A DNA stretch of 42,953 nt, from positions 1 to 42,953 of the IMG/VR virus record IMGVR_UViG_3300038427_000024; one strand, written 5' to 3'. Every line of letters begins with the position of its first letter. Position 1 is the stretch's first letter. A program made the translations under genes and the position numbers. A model generated the notes under the pieces. The model saw nothing but the letters and a program-made list of their open reading frames with translations, was not told the origin of the DNA and ran no database searches. This document shows, piece after piece, positions 16,075 through 23,035 of this stretch. This DNA comes from a virus.

Positions 16075-16370
16075 CGTATCCTTATGATATCCAGCAATTT
16101 TGCAAACTGCGCGGGTACAGTGCCGAGTACACGGCTTACTGGCTTGCGCACCCAAAGGATGAGGCGAGGACCGGAGAGTTCTCCGTCGCACCGCATCATA
16201 TCCGAACCAGGGGAGCAGGCGGAGGGGATGAAGCCGGGAATCTTCTGGCGCTTTCGTGGGAGAAGCACCGGGAGATCGAAAAAGGCGGAACGACACGGTT
16301 CTGCGAGCGGCATCCCTGGCTGAGGTACAAGATCGAGGCCGCGCTGGCGGCAAGGAGGGTGCCGGCATGA
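16071..16370 (+). CDS. HNH-like nuclease domain protein
   Basis: The protein has 99 residues from the GTG at 16071, with AAAGGAGG upstream. The core APHHIRTRGAGGGDEAGN, followed by LLALSWEKHREIEKGG, is the HNH pattern (H-H, G-G-x-D-x-x-x-N, K/H). The usual metal-binding CxxC pairs are absent, and the last His is in EKHREIE. It resembles the short NinG/YajD-like HNH proteins of phage recombination regions, which resolve branched DNA, more than a homing endonuclease. Activity is uncertain because the final histidine context is atypical. Confidence 0.55.
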   Translation: MTYPYDIQQFCKLRGYSAEYTAYWLAHPKDEARTGEFSVAPHHIRTRGAGGGDEAGNLLALSWEKHREIEKGGTTRFCERHPWLRYKIEAALAARRVPA

Positions 16371-16576
16371 TGGAAGTCCTTGGCTCTCTCCGAACCGACC
16401 CCACTTTCGCATATCTGTTCGCCGTCAGCGGGGGCGGTGCGCTTTTCTTCGTGGCTTGGTGGCTTTTCTGCATCCTGGTGCGCAACGGTATAGACGGCGT
16501 GGCGGCTCTCTCGAAGGCCGTGGGCGAGCGACGCTGGCCGGATGCGAAGAAGATCCTTCTTGGAACGTGGAAGTAA
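16367..16576 (+). CDS. Small single-span membrane protein
   Basis: The protein has 69 residues from the ATG at 16367 (a second ATG follows directly), overlapping the previous stop, with AAGGAGG eight bases upstream. One long hydrophobic helix spans residues about 17-38 (YLFAVSGGGALFFVAWWLF) and is followed by a basic C-terminal tail (KAVGERRWPDAKKILLG), so the N-terminus is probably outside. It is not recognised. A membrane role in the early region, such as superinfection control or replication anchoring, is possible. Confidence 0.5.
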   Translation: MMEVLGSLRTDPTFAYLFAVSGGGALFFVAWWLFCILVRNGIDGVAALSKAVGERRWPDAKKILLGTWK

Positions 16577-16586
16577 GGAGAAAAGT

Positions 16587-17318
16587 ATGAACGGACGTGA
16601 CACCGAACTGCGTCGGGGGCTGGATGCGCTGGCGGATGAACTGGAATCCACGAGTAGCGATGGGATCTCTTATGGCAGCGTGGGAAAGATAGTCGCTGCT
16701 CGTCTCCGAGCCCTTCTCGCCTCCACGAAAGAGGAGCCGGCTTGCCCTATGTGTAACGGAACTAGCGAAATAACCGTGTACGAAACAGGCGGAATGGCGA
16801 TTGGCACAGCGCCATGTCCACACTTGAATAAAGCAAAAGAGGAGCCGCCCTCACGCGAGGATAAGGCCAGTGCTAAACATATGGCATCACTTGAAATGCG
16901 CCATGAAAATATGCTCCTGACGCTAAATAAATTGAACGATGAAAATGAACGTTTAACGGCCCTTCTCGCCTCCACGAAAGAGGAGCCGCCCTCACGGCCT
17001 GCCGAGCCGAACGAATGGGAATGTGATGATTGCCGGTTCACTTTCAATACCGAAGAGGGCGCAAATGCTCATCACGCAATGGTCGGTCATTCAATAAGCA
17101 GGCATCCCGCCACCGCCCCCGCCTCACGCGAGGAAACACGCCTGATATGCGACGCGCCCTTTGACGAAGAAATCTGGCGGTGTGAAGCCTGTGAGGATGA
17201 ATGGATTTTCACGGATGGAACGCCGGAGGAAAACAACATGAATTACTGCCATCGATGCGGGCGAAAAATCACGGAAATCGTGAGGCCAGAACCAGAAAGG
17301 GAGGATGACGATGAATGA
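16587..17318 (+). CDS. Modular zinc-finger protein with repeated segments
   Basis: The protein has 243 residues from the ATG at 16587, with AAGGAG upstream. Distinct cysteine modules are seen: CPMCNG near residue 53, a C2H2-like finger CDDCRFTFNTEEGANAHH near residue 151, and a C-terminal four-Cys ribbon (WRCEACEDEW with YCHRCGRK). Between them the ALLASTKEEP segment occurs twice, encoded by a 30-base exact repeat, with PSRE-like spacers. The C-terminal ribbon is paralogous to that at 18732-19097. The repeated linkers suggest assembly by module duplication. The nucleic-acid or protein target is unknown. Confidence 0.6.
   Translation: MNGRDTELRRGLDALADELESTSSDGISYGSVGKIVAARLRALLASTKEEPACPMCNGTSEITVYETGGMAIGTAPCPHLNKAKEEPPSREDKASAKHMASLEMRHENMLLTLNKLNDENERLTALLASTKEEPPSRPAEPNEWECDDCRFTFNTEEGANAHHAMVGHSISRHPATAPASREETRLICDAPFDEEIWRCEACEDEWIFTDGTPEENNMNYCHRCGRKITEIVRPEPEREDDDE
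16710..16988 (+). repeat. Exact 30-bp direct repeat within zinc-finger gene
   Basis: Copies lie at 16710-16739 and 16959-16988. A further 20 bases of the second copy's right end (16977-16996) recur at 16836-16855. The shorter word CCTCACGCGAGGA appears again at about 16849, 17121 and 17321. The copies stay in frame and encode Leu-Ala-Ser-Thr-Lys-Glu-Glu-type linkers. Confidence 0.85.
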
Positions 17319-17373
17319 ACCCTCACGCGAGGAGCTACACGTGAATAGCGTTGAAAGGAAATTGGAAAAGTGA
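17311..17373 (+). pseudogene. 5' fragment of gene interrupted by HNH insertion
   Basis: A 20-codon frame from the ATG at 17311 (ATGA overlap with the previous stop) reads MNEPSREELHVN and soon stops. Deleting 17337-17849 joins it in frame to the gene at 17833-18735, giving a product starting MNEPSREELREKIIVAIHSY. This fragment is therefore best read as the original start of that gene, cut off by the HNH insertion. Confidence 0.6.
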
Positions 17374-17849
17374 TAGAATCCTTGGTCATGAACAGAAAAG
17401 AAAGATTCTTGGCCAAGGTTGAGAAGTCGAATAGGTGTTGGTTGTGGGTAGGGGCGACAAAATCCAGAAATCCCGATCGAGCTTATGGACAATTCTGGGA
17501 TGGAGGGAGAGCACGCCCTGCCGCACAAGTGGCATGGGAAATGGCAAATGGTAAATCATTTCCTATCGGGATGGACGCACTTCATCATTGCGATAATCCC
17601 CGGTGTGTGAATCCGGATCATATATTCCCCGGTACAGCCTCAGACAATGCAAAGGATGCATCCGCCAAAAAGAGATTGCTCAATTCATCGAAGATGCATT
17701 GTAAACGGGGTCATTTACTTTTAGGAGACGATTTAATAATCAGATATGATGGAAGCCGCGAATGCCATCAATGCAAAATTGAATGGGAGAGAACGCATAG
17801 ATCGGTTGCCGTTGGATACCACAGGAGGGACCATGCATAACGAGGAGCT
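17337..17849 (+). mobile_element. 513-bp HNH homing-endonuclease insertion with 9-bp flanking repeat
   Basis: The word CGAGGAGCT occurs at 17328-17336 and again at 17841-17849, flanking the HNH gene. The distance of 513 bases is a multiple of three, and excision restores one continuous frame. The insert is more AT-rich than its flanks. It brings its own AGGAGGG (17823-17829) and ATG (17833), which re-initiate the interrupted downstream gene. There is no room for a group I intron. Confidence 0.6.
17370..17840 (+). CDS. HNH homing endonuclease
   Basis: The protein has 156 residues from the GTG at 17370 (GTGA overlap), or 150 from the ATG at 17388. The family pattern is clear: CWLWVGATKS, YGQFWDGG, AAQVAWEMANGKSFP, then the HNH core ALHHCDNPRCVNPDHIFPG with the following TASDNAKDASAKKR. 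A C-terminal zinc segment (CKRGH, CHQCK) is also present. Such enzymes cut target DNA at intron-less or allele-specific sites and spread their own gene. It is AT-richer than its neighbours and sits between flanking repeats inside an interrupted gene, so it is a recent mobile arrival. Confidence 0.88.
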   Translation: MIESLVMNRKERFLAKVEKSNRCWLWVGATKSRNPDRAYGQFWDGGRARPAAQVAWEMANGKSFPIGMDALHHCDNPRCVNPDHIFPGTASDNAKDASAKKRLLNSSKMHCKRGHLLLGDDLIIRYDGSRECHQCKIEWERTHRSVAVGYHRRDHA

Positions 17850-18735
17850 GCGGGAGAAGATAATCGTTGCAATTCATTCCTATGAGCGTGAGATCAAACA
17901 GGAGTTGCCACTCTCCGACAGCGAATATGGCGATCTTGCCGATCGCATCCTCGCCCTCATGCCGCCAGTGGGGGAGAAGGGCCTGCGGGAGGCGTTTCTC
18001 GCCGGCGCAAAATGGTGGGAGTTCCACACCACCGATGCGACAATGTGGCAAAGCGATCAAGCCGATACATGGAAGGAGGCTGAAAAGCGATACGGCCCTG
18101 GCGAGCGTTCCGATCCTATCGCCGCCCTTCGCCCCGCCGCGCCGCAAGTCGTGGAATGCCCGACATGCAAGAGCCAAGACGTGAACTGTTCTGACCCATG
18201 GCATATCGACCATTCCCCCGCACAACAGCCCGAGGTGGTACTATCCCCGCTTGATCGATCTCGGATGGTAGAGGCGGTCACTCAGATGCCCGAGGATGAT
18301 GAACTTGCGCAACAGCCCGAGGCCGGGGTGGACGACGGGCTCCCCTTCATGTGCAATATGTCCTGCTGCGGCCGAGACGATGGCATCATCGTGTTTTCTA
18401 CTTGGGAAGAAGCAGAAAAGTTCCGGGAGTCCTACACGAGTGGTGTTGCCGTTGCGGAGCATGGATATTCGGCTGGTCCGCATGAATCAGGGCACAAACG
18501 CGCAGTTGTTATCACACAAGCTCAGTGGGATGGACCATTGGGCATCTGGCGACCACGTGCCGCTATCGCCTCACCCGCTCCCGGGGCTCCCGCCGCGCAG
18601 AAGTGGTGGAGATACCGATGTGACGTTGAGCAGTGCGGATTCGAGAGGACATCCCGTAACTATTTCAAAGTCTATGGCACATGTCATGCGTGCGGAGTCG
18701 GTGCCATGCGCGTCGTGGAAGAGGGCGAGGCGTGA
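17833..18735 (+). CDS. Accessory protein with Cys-rich and Trp-rich domains
   Basis: The protein has 300 residues from the ATG at 17833, with AGGAGGG supplied by the HNH insert. The N-terminal helical part contains FLAGAKWWEFHTTDATMW and TWKEAEKRY, a phage domain often found in accessory proteins. A CPTCKSQDVNC zinc motif follows, then MCNMSCCGRDDG, and a C-terminal ribbon with CDVEQCGF and CHACGVG. Pro/Glu linkers (PAQQPEVV, AQQPEAGV) are repeated. The gene probably began at 17311 before the HNH insertion. Its function is unknown; its neighbours are other zinc-module accessory proteins. Confidence 0.6.
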   Translation: MHNEELREKIIVAIHSYEREIKQELPLSDSEYGDLADRILALMPPVGEKGLREAFLAGAKWWEFHTTDATMWQSDQADTWKEAEKRYGPGERSDPIAALRPAAPQVVECPTCKSQDVNCSDPWHIDHSPAQQPEVVLSPLDRSRMVEAVTQMPEDDELAQQPEAGVDDGLPFMCNMSCCGRDDGIIVFSTWEEAEKFRESYTSGVAVAEHGYSAGPHESGHKRAVVITQAQWDGPLGIWRPRAAIASPAPGAPAAQKWWRYRCDVEQCGFERTSRNYFKVYGTCHACGVGAMRVVEEGEA

Positions 18736-19097
18736 GTGCGCTGAATCTCATCTGGATTATTCCTCTGGTATTCTCCACCGGGTGTGGCTTCGCCTGCCTG
18801 CTTTTCGCGAACACGCTGGAGGCGAAGAAGCCCGAGACGACCCGCTGGATCTGCGACGAGAACCCTTGGGATGGCGAGGTGTGGCGGTGCGAGAAGTGCG
18901 GGCTGGAGTGGGTCTTCGAGGAGGAAGGACCCGCAGAGAGTGAGGTGGCCTTCTGCCCTTGTTGCGGGCGAAAGATCATCGAGTTCGTCCCCTGGAAGGA
19001 CCTGCTGCTGGAAGAGGAGGAGGACGACGAGGGCCCGCGTGACACCGAGGACGTTGATTACCGTGAGCGCCTGGACTCCGCCAGGGGAATGAAGTGA
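18732..19097 (+). CDS. Membrane-anchored zinc-ribbon protein
   Basis: The protein has 121 residues from the GTG at 18732 (GTGA overlap). An N-terminal hydrophobic helix (residues about 4-26, LIWIIPLVFSTGCGFACLLF) is followed by a four-Cys ribbon: EVWRCEKCGLEW, then AFCPCCGRKIIEFV. The ribbon matches the C-terminal ribbon of 16587-17318 almost residue for residue in its key positions (ICD, W-R-C-E, C-G-R-K-I). The tail is strongly acidic (LLLEEEEDDEG). The duplicated ribbon attached to a membrane anchor suggests module reuse; the role is unknown. Confidence 0.6.
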   Translation: MSALNLIWIIPLVFSTGCGFACLLFANTLEAKKPETTRWICDENPWDGEVWRCEKCGLEWVFEEEGPAESEVAFCPCCGRKIIEFVPWKDLLLEEEEDDEGPRDTEDVDYRERLDSARGMK

Positions 19098-19495
19098 CCG
19101 AACTGACCTTCCGCCAGTCCTGGCAGAGACTCGCGCGGGCAGTGCTCGAGCGCAGCTTCGAGGATCTGGAGGAGGGGAGCCAAGGCTTCGGCTCGGCCCC
19201 TCACTGGGAGAAGGTGAAGTGGAAACGGGACGCCGAGGTCTTCTTCGAGCGCCTCTGGTACCGGGCGTATTCCGAGGCCGCGGGGTACACCGATGAGGAC
19301 ATCGAGGCGGCATTCAAGGGGAGGGGACATGAAGATGGTCGCATTCGGGGTGACAGAAGAAGAAAAGTTGAGTCTGGAGGCCGCCGCCAGGGCCAAACAC
19401 TTCAAGGATGTACCCGCACTGGCCCGATACGGCATTTTCGTCTGGCTGGGCATGAACAAGCCCGGATCGCATCGCCGCCCAATTACCCGGAATAG
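19094..19495 (+). CDS. Hypothetical protein, possibly missing its stop by frameshift
   Basis: From the GTG at 19094 (GTGA overlap) the first 78 residues look real: WQRLARAVLERSFEDLEEG, HWEKVKWKRDAEVFFERLW, and AGYTDEDIEAAFKG. After about 19325 the frame runs through the next gene as an Arg/Gly-rich shadow until 19495. One extra base in the G-rich run GGGGAGGGG (19320-19326) would place a stop at the ATGA of the next gene, as elsewhere in this genome. The true protein is therefore probably about 79 residues. The function is unknown. Confidence 0.5.
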   Translation: MTELTFRQSWQRLARAVLERSFEDLEEGSQGFGSAPHWEKVKWKRDAEVFFERLWYRAYSEAAGYTDEDIEAAFKGRGHEDGRIRGDRRRKVESGGRRQGQTLQGCTRTGPIRHFRLAGHEQARIASPPNYPE

Positions 19496-19565
19496 CCCGA
19501 AAAGTGCGGGCGTAACGGAACGCCCCGCTTCTGGTGGCAATCTAGCACCCGGCCGGGAGGTATAA
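19329..19565 (+). CDS. Small regulator-like protein, possible RHH fold
   Basis: The protein has 78 residues from the ATG at 19329, with GGGGAGGGG just upstream. A strand-like MVAFGVTEEE is followed by helices LSLEAAARAKHF and VPALARYGIFVWLGM, a ribbon-helix-helix-like pattern. The C-terminal tail is basic and Pro/Ser-rich (RRPITRNSPKSAGV). It overlaps the preceding frame by 167 bases in this sequence. It may be a DNA-binding accessory protein; similarity is weak. Confidence 0.5.
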   Translation: MKMVAFGVTEEEKLSLEAAARAKHFKDVPALARYGIFVWLGMNKPGSHRRPITRNSPKSAGVTERPASGGNLAPGREV

Positions 19566-19566
19566 A

Positions 19567-19941
19567 ATGCCCTGCGGAGTGTATGCGATCTACAACCACA
19601 TTACCGGCCTAGTATATGTAGGTTCCTCAGTGGACATTGGGAACCGGAAAAGTCAGCACTTGGATGCTCTGAGGAGAGGCAACCATCATAACCCTTACCT
19701 TCAAAGGTCATTCACAAAGTACGGGGTGGCCGCCTTTTCCTTCAAGGTTCTCGAACTCTGCCAGCCGGAAGAACTGTTGTGCAGGGAGCAGGCGTACATC
19801 GATTCTCTCCAGCCAGTGTACAACGTGCGTCATGCCGACGAGGAAGTGATTGAAGAACTCGTGCGCGACAAAAACGACTGGCATCGCTGGGTCTACGGCG
19901 GATGTCGAAACCCTATAAACAACCAGAGAGGACTCCGATGA
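19567..19941 (+). CDS. GIY-YIG homing endonuclease
   Basis: The protein has 124 residues from the ATG at 19567, with GGGAGG upstream. The N-terminal catalytic domain shows GVYAIYNHITGLVYVGSS (the GIY and YIG strands), then RKSQHLDALRRG with the conserved Arg, and KYGVAAFSFKVLE before the Glu in REQAYIDSLQPVYN. No clear DNA-recognition domain follows the nuclease. It is a free-standing mobile nuclease like those found between phage genes. It overlaps the next gene by ATGA. Confidence 0.88.
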   Translation: MPCGVYAIYNHITGLVYVGSSVDIGNRKSQHLDALRRGNHHNPYLQRSFTKYGVAAFSFKVLELCQPEELLCREQAYIDSLQPVYNVRHADEEVIEELVRDKNDWHRWVYGGCRNPINNQRGLR

Positions 19942-20435
19942 ACCCAAGATATGAAGTCGAACGGGGATTGAACGAAAAGCAGATCGTAAGGGGACGGCCG
20001 GTAAATGGCAAAACACTTCCGGGGATGCTCAAAGAAATCAATTCCCTGCCAATCGCGGCGAATACGATAAAGAAACGCCGTTCAGCTCTGAGAGACTTCT
20101 ACTACAAAGGAAGTCTGGATGGCCTCGTTATGTGGGAAAAATCAAATCTTTTGGTGCCAGCGCGACGCGGCGGAGCGAATCACATCCTGTATCTGGATGG
20201 CAACCAAGCTGAAAAAATCCTGAGCAACGTGGAGCGGATTTCAAAGTACCACCACCTACTGAAGAACTACCGGAATAACCGTCTCGGCCTTCAGGAAACT
20301 ATCGAATTCATGGACATCCGGACTCCATCGGGCAAGTTCGTGCGTTGGCGCTACATAACAACGCAGGTCGCAAAATGGGGCCGGCGATTCCTTGGTATGG
20401 ACATCTCGGCGATGAGTCTAAAGAAAAGGCCATGA
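19938..20435 (+). CDS. Basic protein of unknown function upstream of replication gene
   Basis: The protein has 165 residues from the ATG at 19938 (ATGA overlap; GAGAGGA upstream); an in-frame start at 19902 lies inside the GIY-YIG gene. The protein is rich in Lys/Arg/Asn with NTIKKRRSALRDFYY, YHHLLKNYRNN and a C-terminal KWGRRFLGMD. It may be the continuation of a DNA-recognition domain once linked to the GIY-YIG nuclease, or an independent DNA-binding protein. It overlaps the replication gene by ATGA. The family is not recognised. Confidence 0.5.
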   Translation: MNPRYEVERGLNEKQIVRGRPVNGKTLPGMLKEINSLPIAANTIKKRRSALRDFYYKGSLDGLVMWEKSNLLVPARRGGANHILYLDGNQAEKILSNVERISKYHHLLKNYRNNRLGLQETIEFMDIRTPSGKFVRWRYITTQVAKWGRRFLGMDISAMSLKKRP

Positions 20436-21211
20436 CCAAGCACCGTTACGTCAGCACTTGCTTTTGGGATGATGCCTACATCATGCGCCTGGACCCCAGC
20501 GAGAAGTTGCTTTTCATGTACCTGCTGACCAACCCTCTGACCAATATCTCGGGAGTCTACCAGGTGACCGTGAAACGGATAGCCTTCGACACCGGCTTCG
20601 ACCAAGATGTGGTTACGCACATCCTGGAGCGGTTCGAGTGCGATGGGAAGTGCATCTACCGAGACGGCTGGGTGGCGATGCACAACTGGTTGAAGCACCA
20701 GAACCCATCGTCGAAGGTGCTTACGGGTATCTCCGCGCTGCTGAAAGAGGCTCCCGAGGATCTGGCAAACTACGTCCAGGGATATGGTATCGATACTCAA
20801 TCGCATCTTAATCCTAATTCAAACTCTAATTTCAATGAGAGTACTCAGAAGATGAGTACATCTTCTGCACCGGCGCATCTGGATGCTTCGGTGCCGCAAG
20901 TTGCAGCCTTGATCTCAAAGTTTCACAAAGAAGCAAGAGAAAAACTCGAACAAGAGGCTTCGGCACGTCTCGGGAATCCTAAAAAGAAAATCTTCTACGA
21001 CTACGACGAGAAGGTGTGGCGTGGAATCACGCAGGCGGACATTGACTTCTGGCAGGACGACTTCGACGGGCTGGAGATCATCAGCGAACTCAAAAAAATG
21101 AAAGCCTGGCTGGACTCGAACCCAAAGAAGAAGGACTTCAAGAGGTTCATCTCAGGATGGCTACTGCGCGGCCAGGGAAGAAGCACGACGTTCGCAAGGG
21201 GTAAGAAATGA
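20432..21211 (+). CDS. Replisome organizer / replication initiation protein
   Basis: The protein has 259 residues from the ATG at 20432 (ATGA overlap). The N-terminal domain has the replisome-organizer pattern: CFWDDAYIMRLDPSEKLLF, MYLLTNPLTNISGVYQ, KRIAFDTGF, ERFECDGKCIYRDGW, then NWLKHQNPSSKVLTGI. This part binds origin DNA with a winged helix. An Asn/Ser linker leads to a C-terminal helical region (DFKRFISGWLLRGQG) that in relatives contacts host replication proteins. No phage polymerase or helicase is visible, so this is the likely link to the host replisome. Iteron-like origin repeats were not seen inside the gene. Confidence 0.75.
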   Translation: MTKHRYVSTCFWDDAYIMRLDPSEKLLFMYLLTNPLTNISGVYQVTVKRIAFDTGFDQDVVTHILERFECDGKCIYRDGWVAMHNWLKHQNPSSKVLTGISALLKEAPEDLANYVQGYGIDTQSHLNPNSNSNFNESTQKMSTSSAPAHLDASVPQVAALISKFHKEAREKLEQEASARLGNPKKKIFYDYDEKVWRGITQADIDFWQDDFDGLEIISELKKMKAWLDSNPKKKDFKRFISGWLLRGQGRSTTFARGKK

Positions 21212-21594
21212 CCGTGGCCGAGAGTCTCGCCGCCGGGATCTGTCCGAACTGCTGGAGCAACTCCATACGGGTGCAGCCGGGTCACATCTCCTGCGCGACG
21301 TGCGGAATCAACGGAGATCCGGGGAAGATACGGTGGTGCGAGAAGGTGCCGCTATTCCGATCGGTGGCGAAGGAAGACATCTGGCTGACCAGCGGGCAGT
21401 TATACAAACACGAGGACAGACTTTTCACGCTCGTCGGATACATGCCAGGATGCGGGAGAGTTTTCGAGGGGGAGTGGTGTGTTTCCTGCCGGCCGTTTCT
21501 GCCGACCCCGGTGGAGCGACCATCGAGGAAGGCGAAGAGGAAGTCGGGCAAGGATGCGGCGACGGGCGAAGCCGAGGAGGAGGTGGCGGTTTGA
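21208..21594 (+). CDS. Zinc-ribbon protein
   Basis: The protein has 128 residues from the ATG at 21208 (ATGA overlap with the replication gene). An N-terminal ribbon ICPNCWSNSIRVQPGHISCATCG is followed by a mid-protein CGRVFEGEWCVSC, so one or two zinc sites are likely. The C-terminal tail is charged (KAKRKSGKDAATGEAEEEV). The opening ribbon resembles those of primase-like and transcription-factor-like proteins, but no primase catalytic motif follows. Coupled to the replication gene, it may assist DNA transactions. Confidence 0.55.
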   Translation: MTVAESLAAGICPNCWSNSIRVQPGHISCATCGINGDPGKIRWCEKVPLFRSVAKEDIWLTSGQLYKHEDRLFTLVGYMPGCGRVFEGEWCVSCRPFLPTPVERPSRKAKRKSGKDAATGEAEEEVAV

Positions 21595-22121
21595 AAGACG
21601 GAGCGATCATGCTTTTCAAGGGTGGCAACGATTTGGTATCGCGCGCCATCCGTTACTTCACGGGGAGTCCCTACGTTCACGCCGCGGTGTTTCTCGCGGG
21701 GATGACCTTCGAGTCAACCGTATGGTTGCCGGAAGGGAAGAAGGTCTGGATGCTGTGGGCCTACAAGAGCGGCATCCGTGAGACGTGGGGATACTTCTCT
21801 GCGGACAAGACGATGGAACTCGCGAGGTTGCTGATAGACGAAGAGTACATGGCAGGCAGGAACTATGCCGTCGAGCAGATCAACGATCGGCACTGGTACA
21901 ACTTCCTCCTGACTTTCTTCGACATCATCATCTACCCGACTCGATGGTTCTGGCAGAAGGTGGGCTGGATTCCGTTCAGCTCCCGCTACCTGGGGGCAAA
22001 CTGCTCGGAGTTCGTGGACCAGGTGTACAAGGCCATGGGCATTGACCTGTGGCCGGACCGGGGGGAGGCGAGTACGGTGCCGGGGGATTACCCGAGTTGT
22101 CCACTGCTGGTGGCAGAATGA
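21591..22121 (+). CDS. Permuted NlpC/P60-like (YiiX/YebB-type) hydrolase
   Basis: The protein has 176 residues from the TTG at 21591 (TTGA overlap, with GGAGGAGG upstream) or 170 from the ATG at 21609. AIMLFKGGNDLVSRAIRYFT and SPYVHAAVFLAG (H30) are followed by ANCSEFVDQVYKAMG with C138. This His-before-Cys order is that of circularly permuted NlpC/P60 enzymes of the YiiX group, which act on acyl or amide bonds. No signal peptide is seen. It lies in the early region, away from the lysis cassette, so a role in host lipid or peptide modification is as likely as cell wall cleavage. Confidence 0.7.
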   Translation: MKDGAIMLFKGGNDLVSRAIRYFTGSPYVHAAVFLAGMTFESTVWLPEGKKVWMLWAYKSGIRETWGYFSADKTMELARLLIDEEYMAGRNYAVEQINDRHWYNFLLTFFDIIIYPTRWFWQKVGWIPFSSRYLGANCSEFVDQVYKAMGIDLWPDRGEASTVPGDYPSCPLLVAE

Positions 22122-22615
22122 AAGCCAAGCGAATCCCCGGGGTCCAAATAGAGGCGACCCTGACAACCAGCGACGTGCTGGCATTCCTGCGCAAGACGGC
22201 TGACCCGCGGTTCAGCACCGCTCGATGGGACGGCTGGATCCGTCAGGGGTTGGTCAGCGAGCAGAAGGGTGACAACGGCAGGCGCGTTTTTGACCTCGAA
22301 GACCTCGTGGTTGCCCGAACGGTTCTGCACGTTCTTACGCTGGCCGGGGTGGCAGTGACTAAGGAACTTTGCAAGGACATCCGCGCAGGCGGGATGGACG
22401 GTATGAATTTGATCCTGGCGAGCCCGAGCGTGTTTAAGGAGGCCGCCGAGTTGTTCTGGAGCAAGAACCCGGAGAAGATCGTGGACCGCGGCCTCGGCGA
22501 GGGTCGCACTTTCCTGATCCTGCCCGTCCATACGTTCTACAACCAGGCGCGTGAGTACATGGCTGATCTGGAGAAGCATCGGACGGAGCCGTTAAAGATG
22601 GGGTTGAAGGCATGA
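22118..22615 (+). CDS. MerR-like helix-turn-helix protein
   Basis: The protein has 165 residues from the ATG at 22118. After MKAKRIPGVQIEATLTTSDV, residues about 20-70 fit a MerR-type winged HTH: VLAFLRKTA, DGWIRQGLVSEQKGDNGRR, then VFDLEDLVVARTVLHVLTL. The C-terminal half is helical (FKEAAELFWSKNPEKIVDRG). Its opening MKxKRIPGV is repeated at the start of the next gene. A transcriptional regulator of the late operon is plausible because the packaging genes follow downstream. The effector is unknown. Confidence 0.65.
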   Translation: MKAKRIPGVQIEATLTTSDVLAFLRKTADPRFSTARWDGWIRQGLVSEQKGDNGRRVFDLEDLVVARTVLHVLTLAGVAVTKELCKDIRAGGMDGMNLILASPSVFKEAAELFWSKNPEKIVDRGLGEGRTFLILPVHTFYNQAREYMADLEKHRTEPLKMGLKA

Positions 22616-22740
22616 AACCCAAGCGGATCCCCGGCGTGAAGGGTGTGTACATCGGCAACCGTCTGGTGGCCATGACCGATGCTGAGGTGCGGGACCTGGT
22701 GAAGAAGACGAAGAAGGTGAAGCGTGGAAGCACTGCTTGA
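22612..22740 (+). CDS. 42-residue basic protein sharing start motif with upstream gene
   Basis: The frame opens at the ATG at 22612, overlapping the previous stop (ATGA). The product begins MKPKRIPGVKGVYIGNRLVA and ends in KKTKKVKRGSTA. The first nine residues nearly match those of 22118-22615, and the DNA is also similar, suggesting a partial duplication. It is too small for a fold assignment; a peptide partner or a decayed duplicate is possible. Confidence 0.45.
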   Translation: MKPKRIPGVKGVYIGNRLVAMTDAEVRDLVKKTKKVKRGSTA

Positions 22741-23035
22741 GCCGAAGGCGCTGTGCAAGCACGCGCTGGATGTGCGGATGCAGGAGTTGGATAAGATCCT
22801 CATCGGGATCCGGGCCACGGGTGGCTACAAGTACCGAGACAAGCTGACGAACACCGACCAAGAGATCACGGCCTTTTGCGAGGGGGCGGAGAGGACCCTG
22901 CGGCGGATGGTCTGTTGCGCCGTGGTCGCCGAGACCGTGATGATGGAACCTGACGGCTACTCGGGGGAGAACCGGATGCGCCGCTACGCCGAGCGGCTGA
23001 ACGAGGTTCTTGCGGAGAGGGGGCTGCTGGCGTGA
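22724..23035 (+). CDS. Small helical protein of unknown function
   Basis: The protein has 103 residues from the GTG at 22724, overlapping the end of the previous gene by 17 bases. It is mainly helical with a Cys pair (MVCCAVVAETVMM), an Arg-rich helix (RMRRYAERLNEVLAERG) and KYRDKLTNTD in the middle. It is the first of a run of coupled tiny genes reaching to 24329. No family is recognised. Confidence 0.5.
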   Translation: MEALLEPKALCKHALDVRMQELDKILIGIRATGGYKYRDKLTNTDQEITAFCEGAERTLRRMVCCAVVAETVMMEPDGYSGENRMRRYAERLNEVLAERGLLA

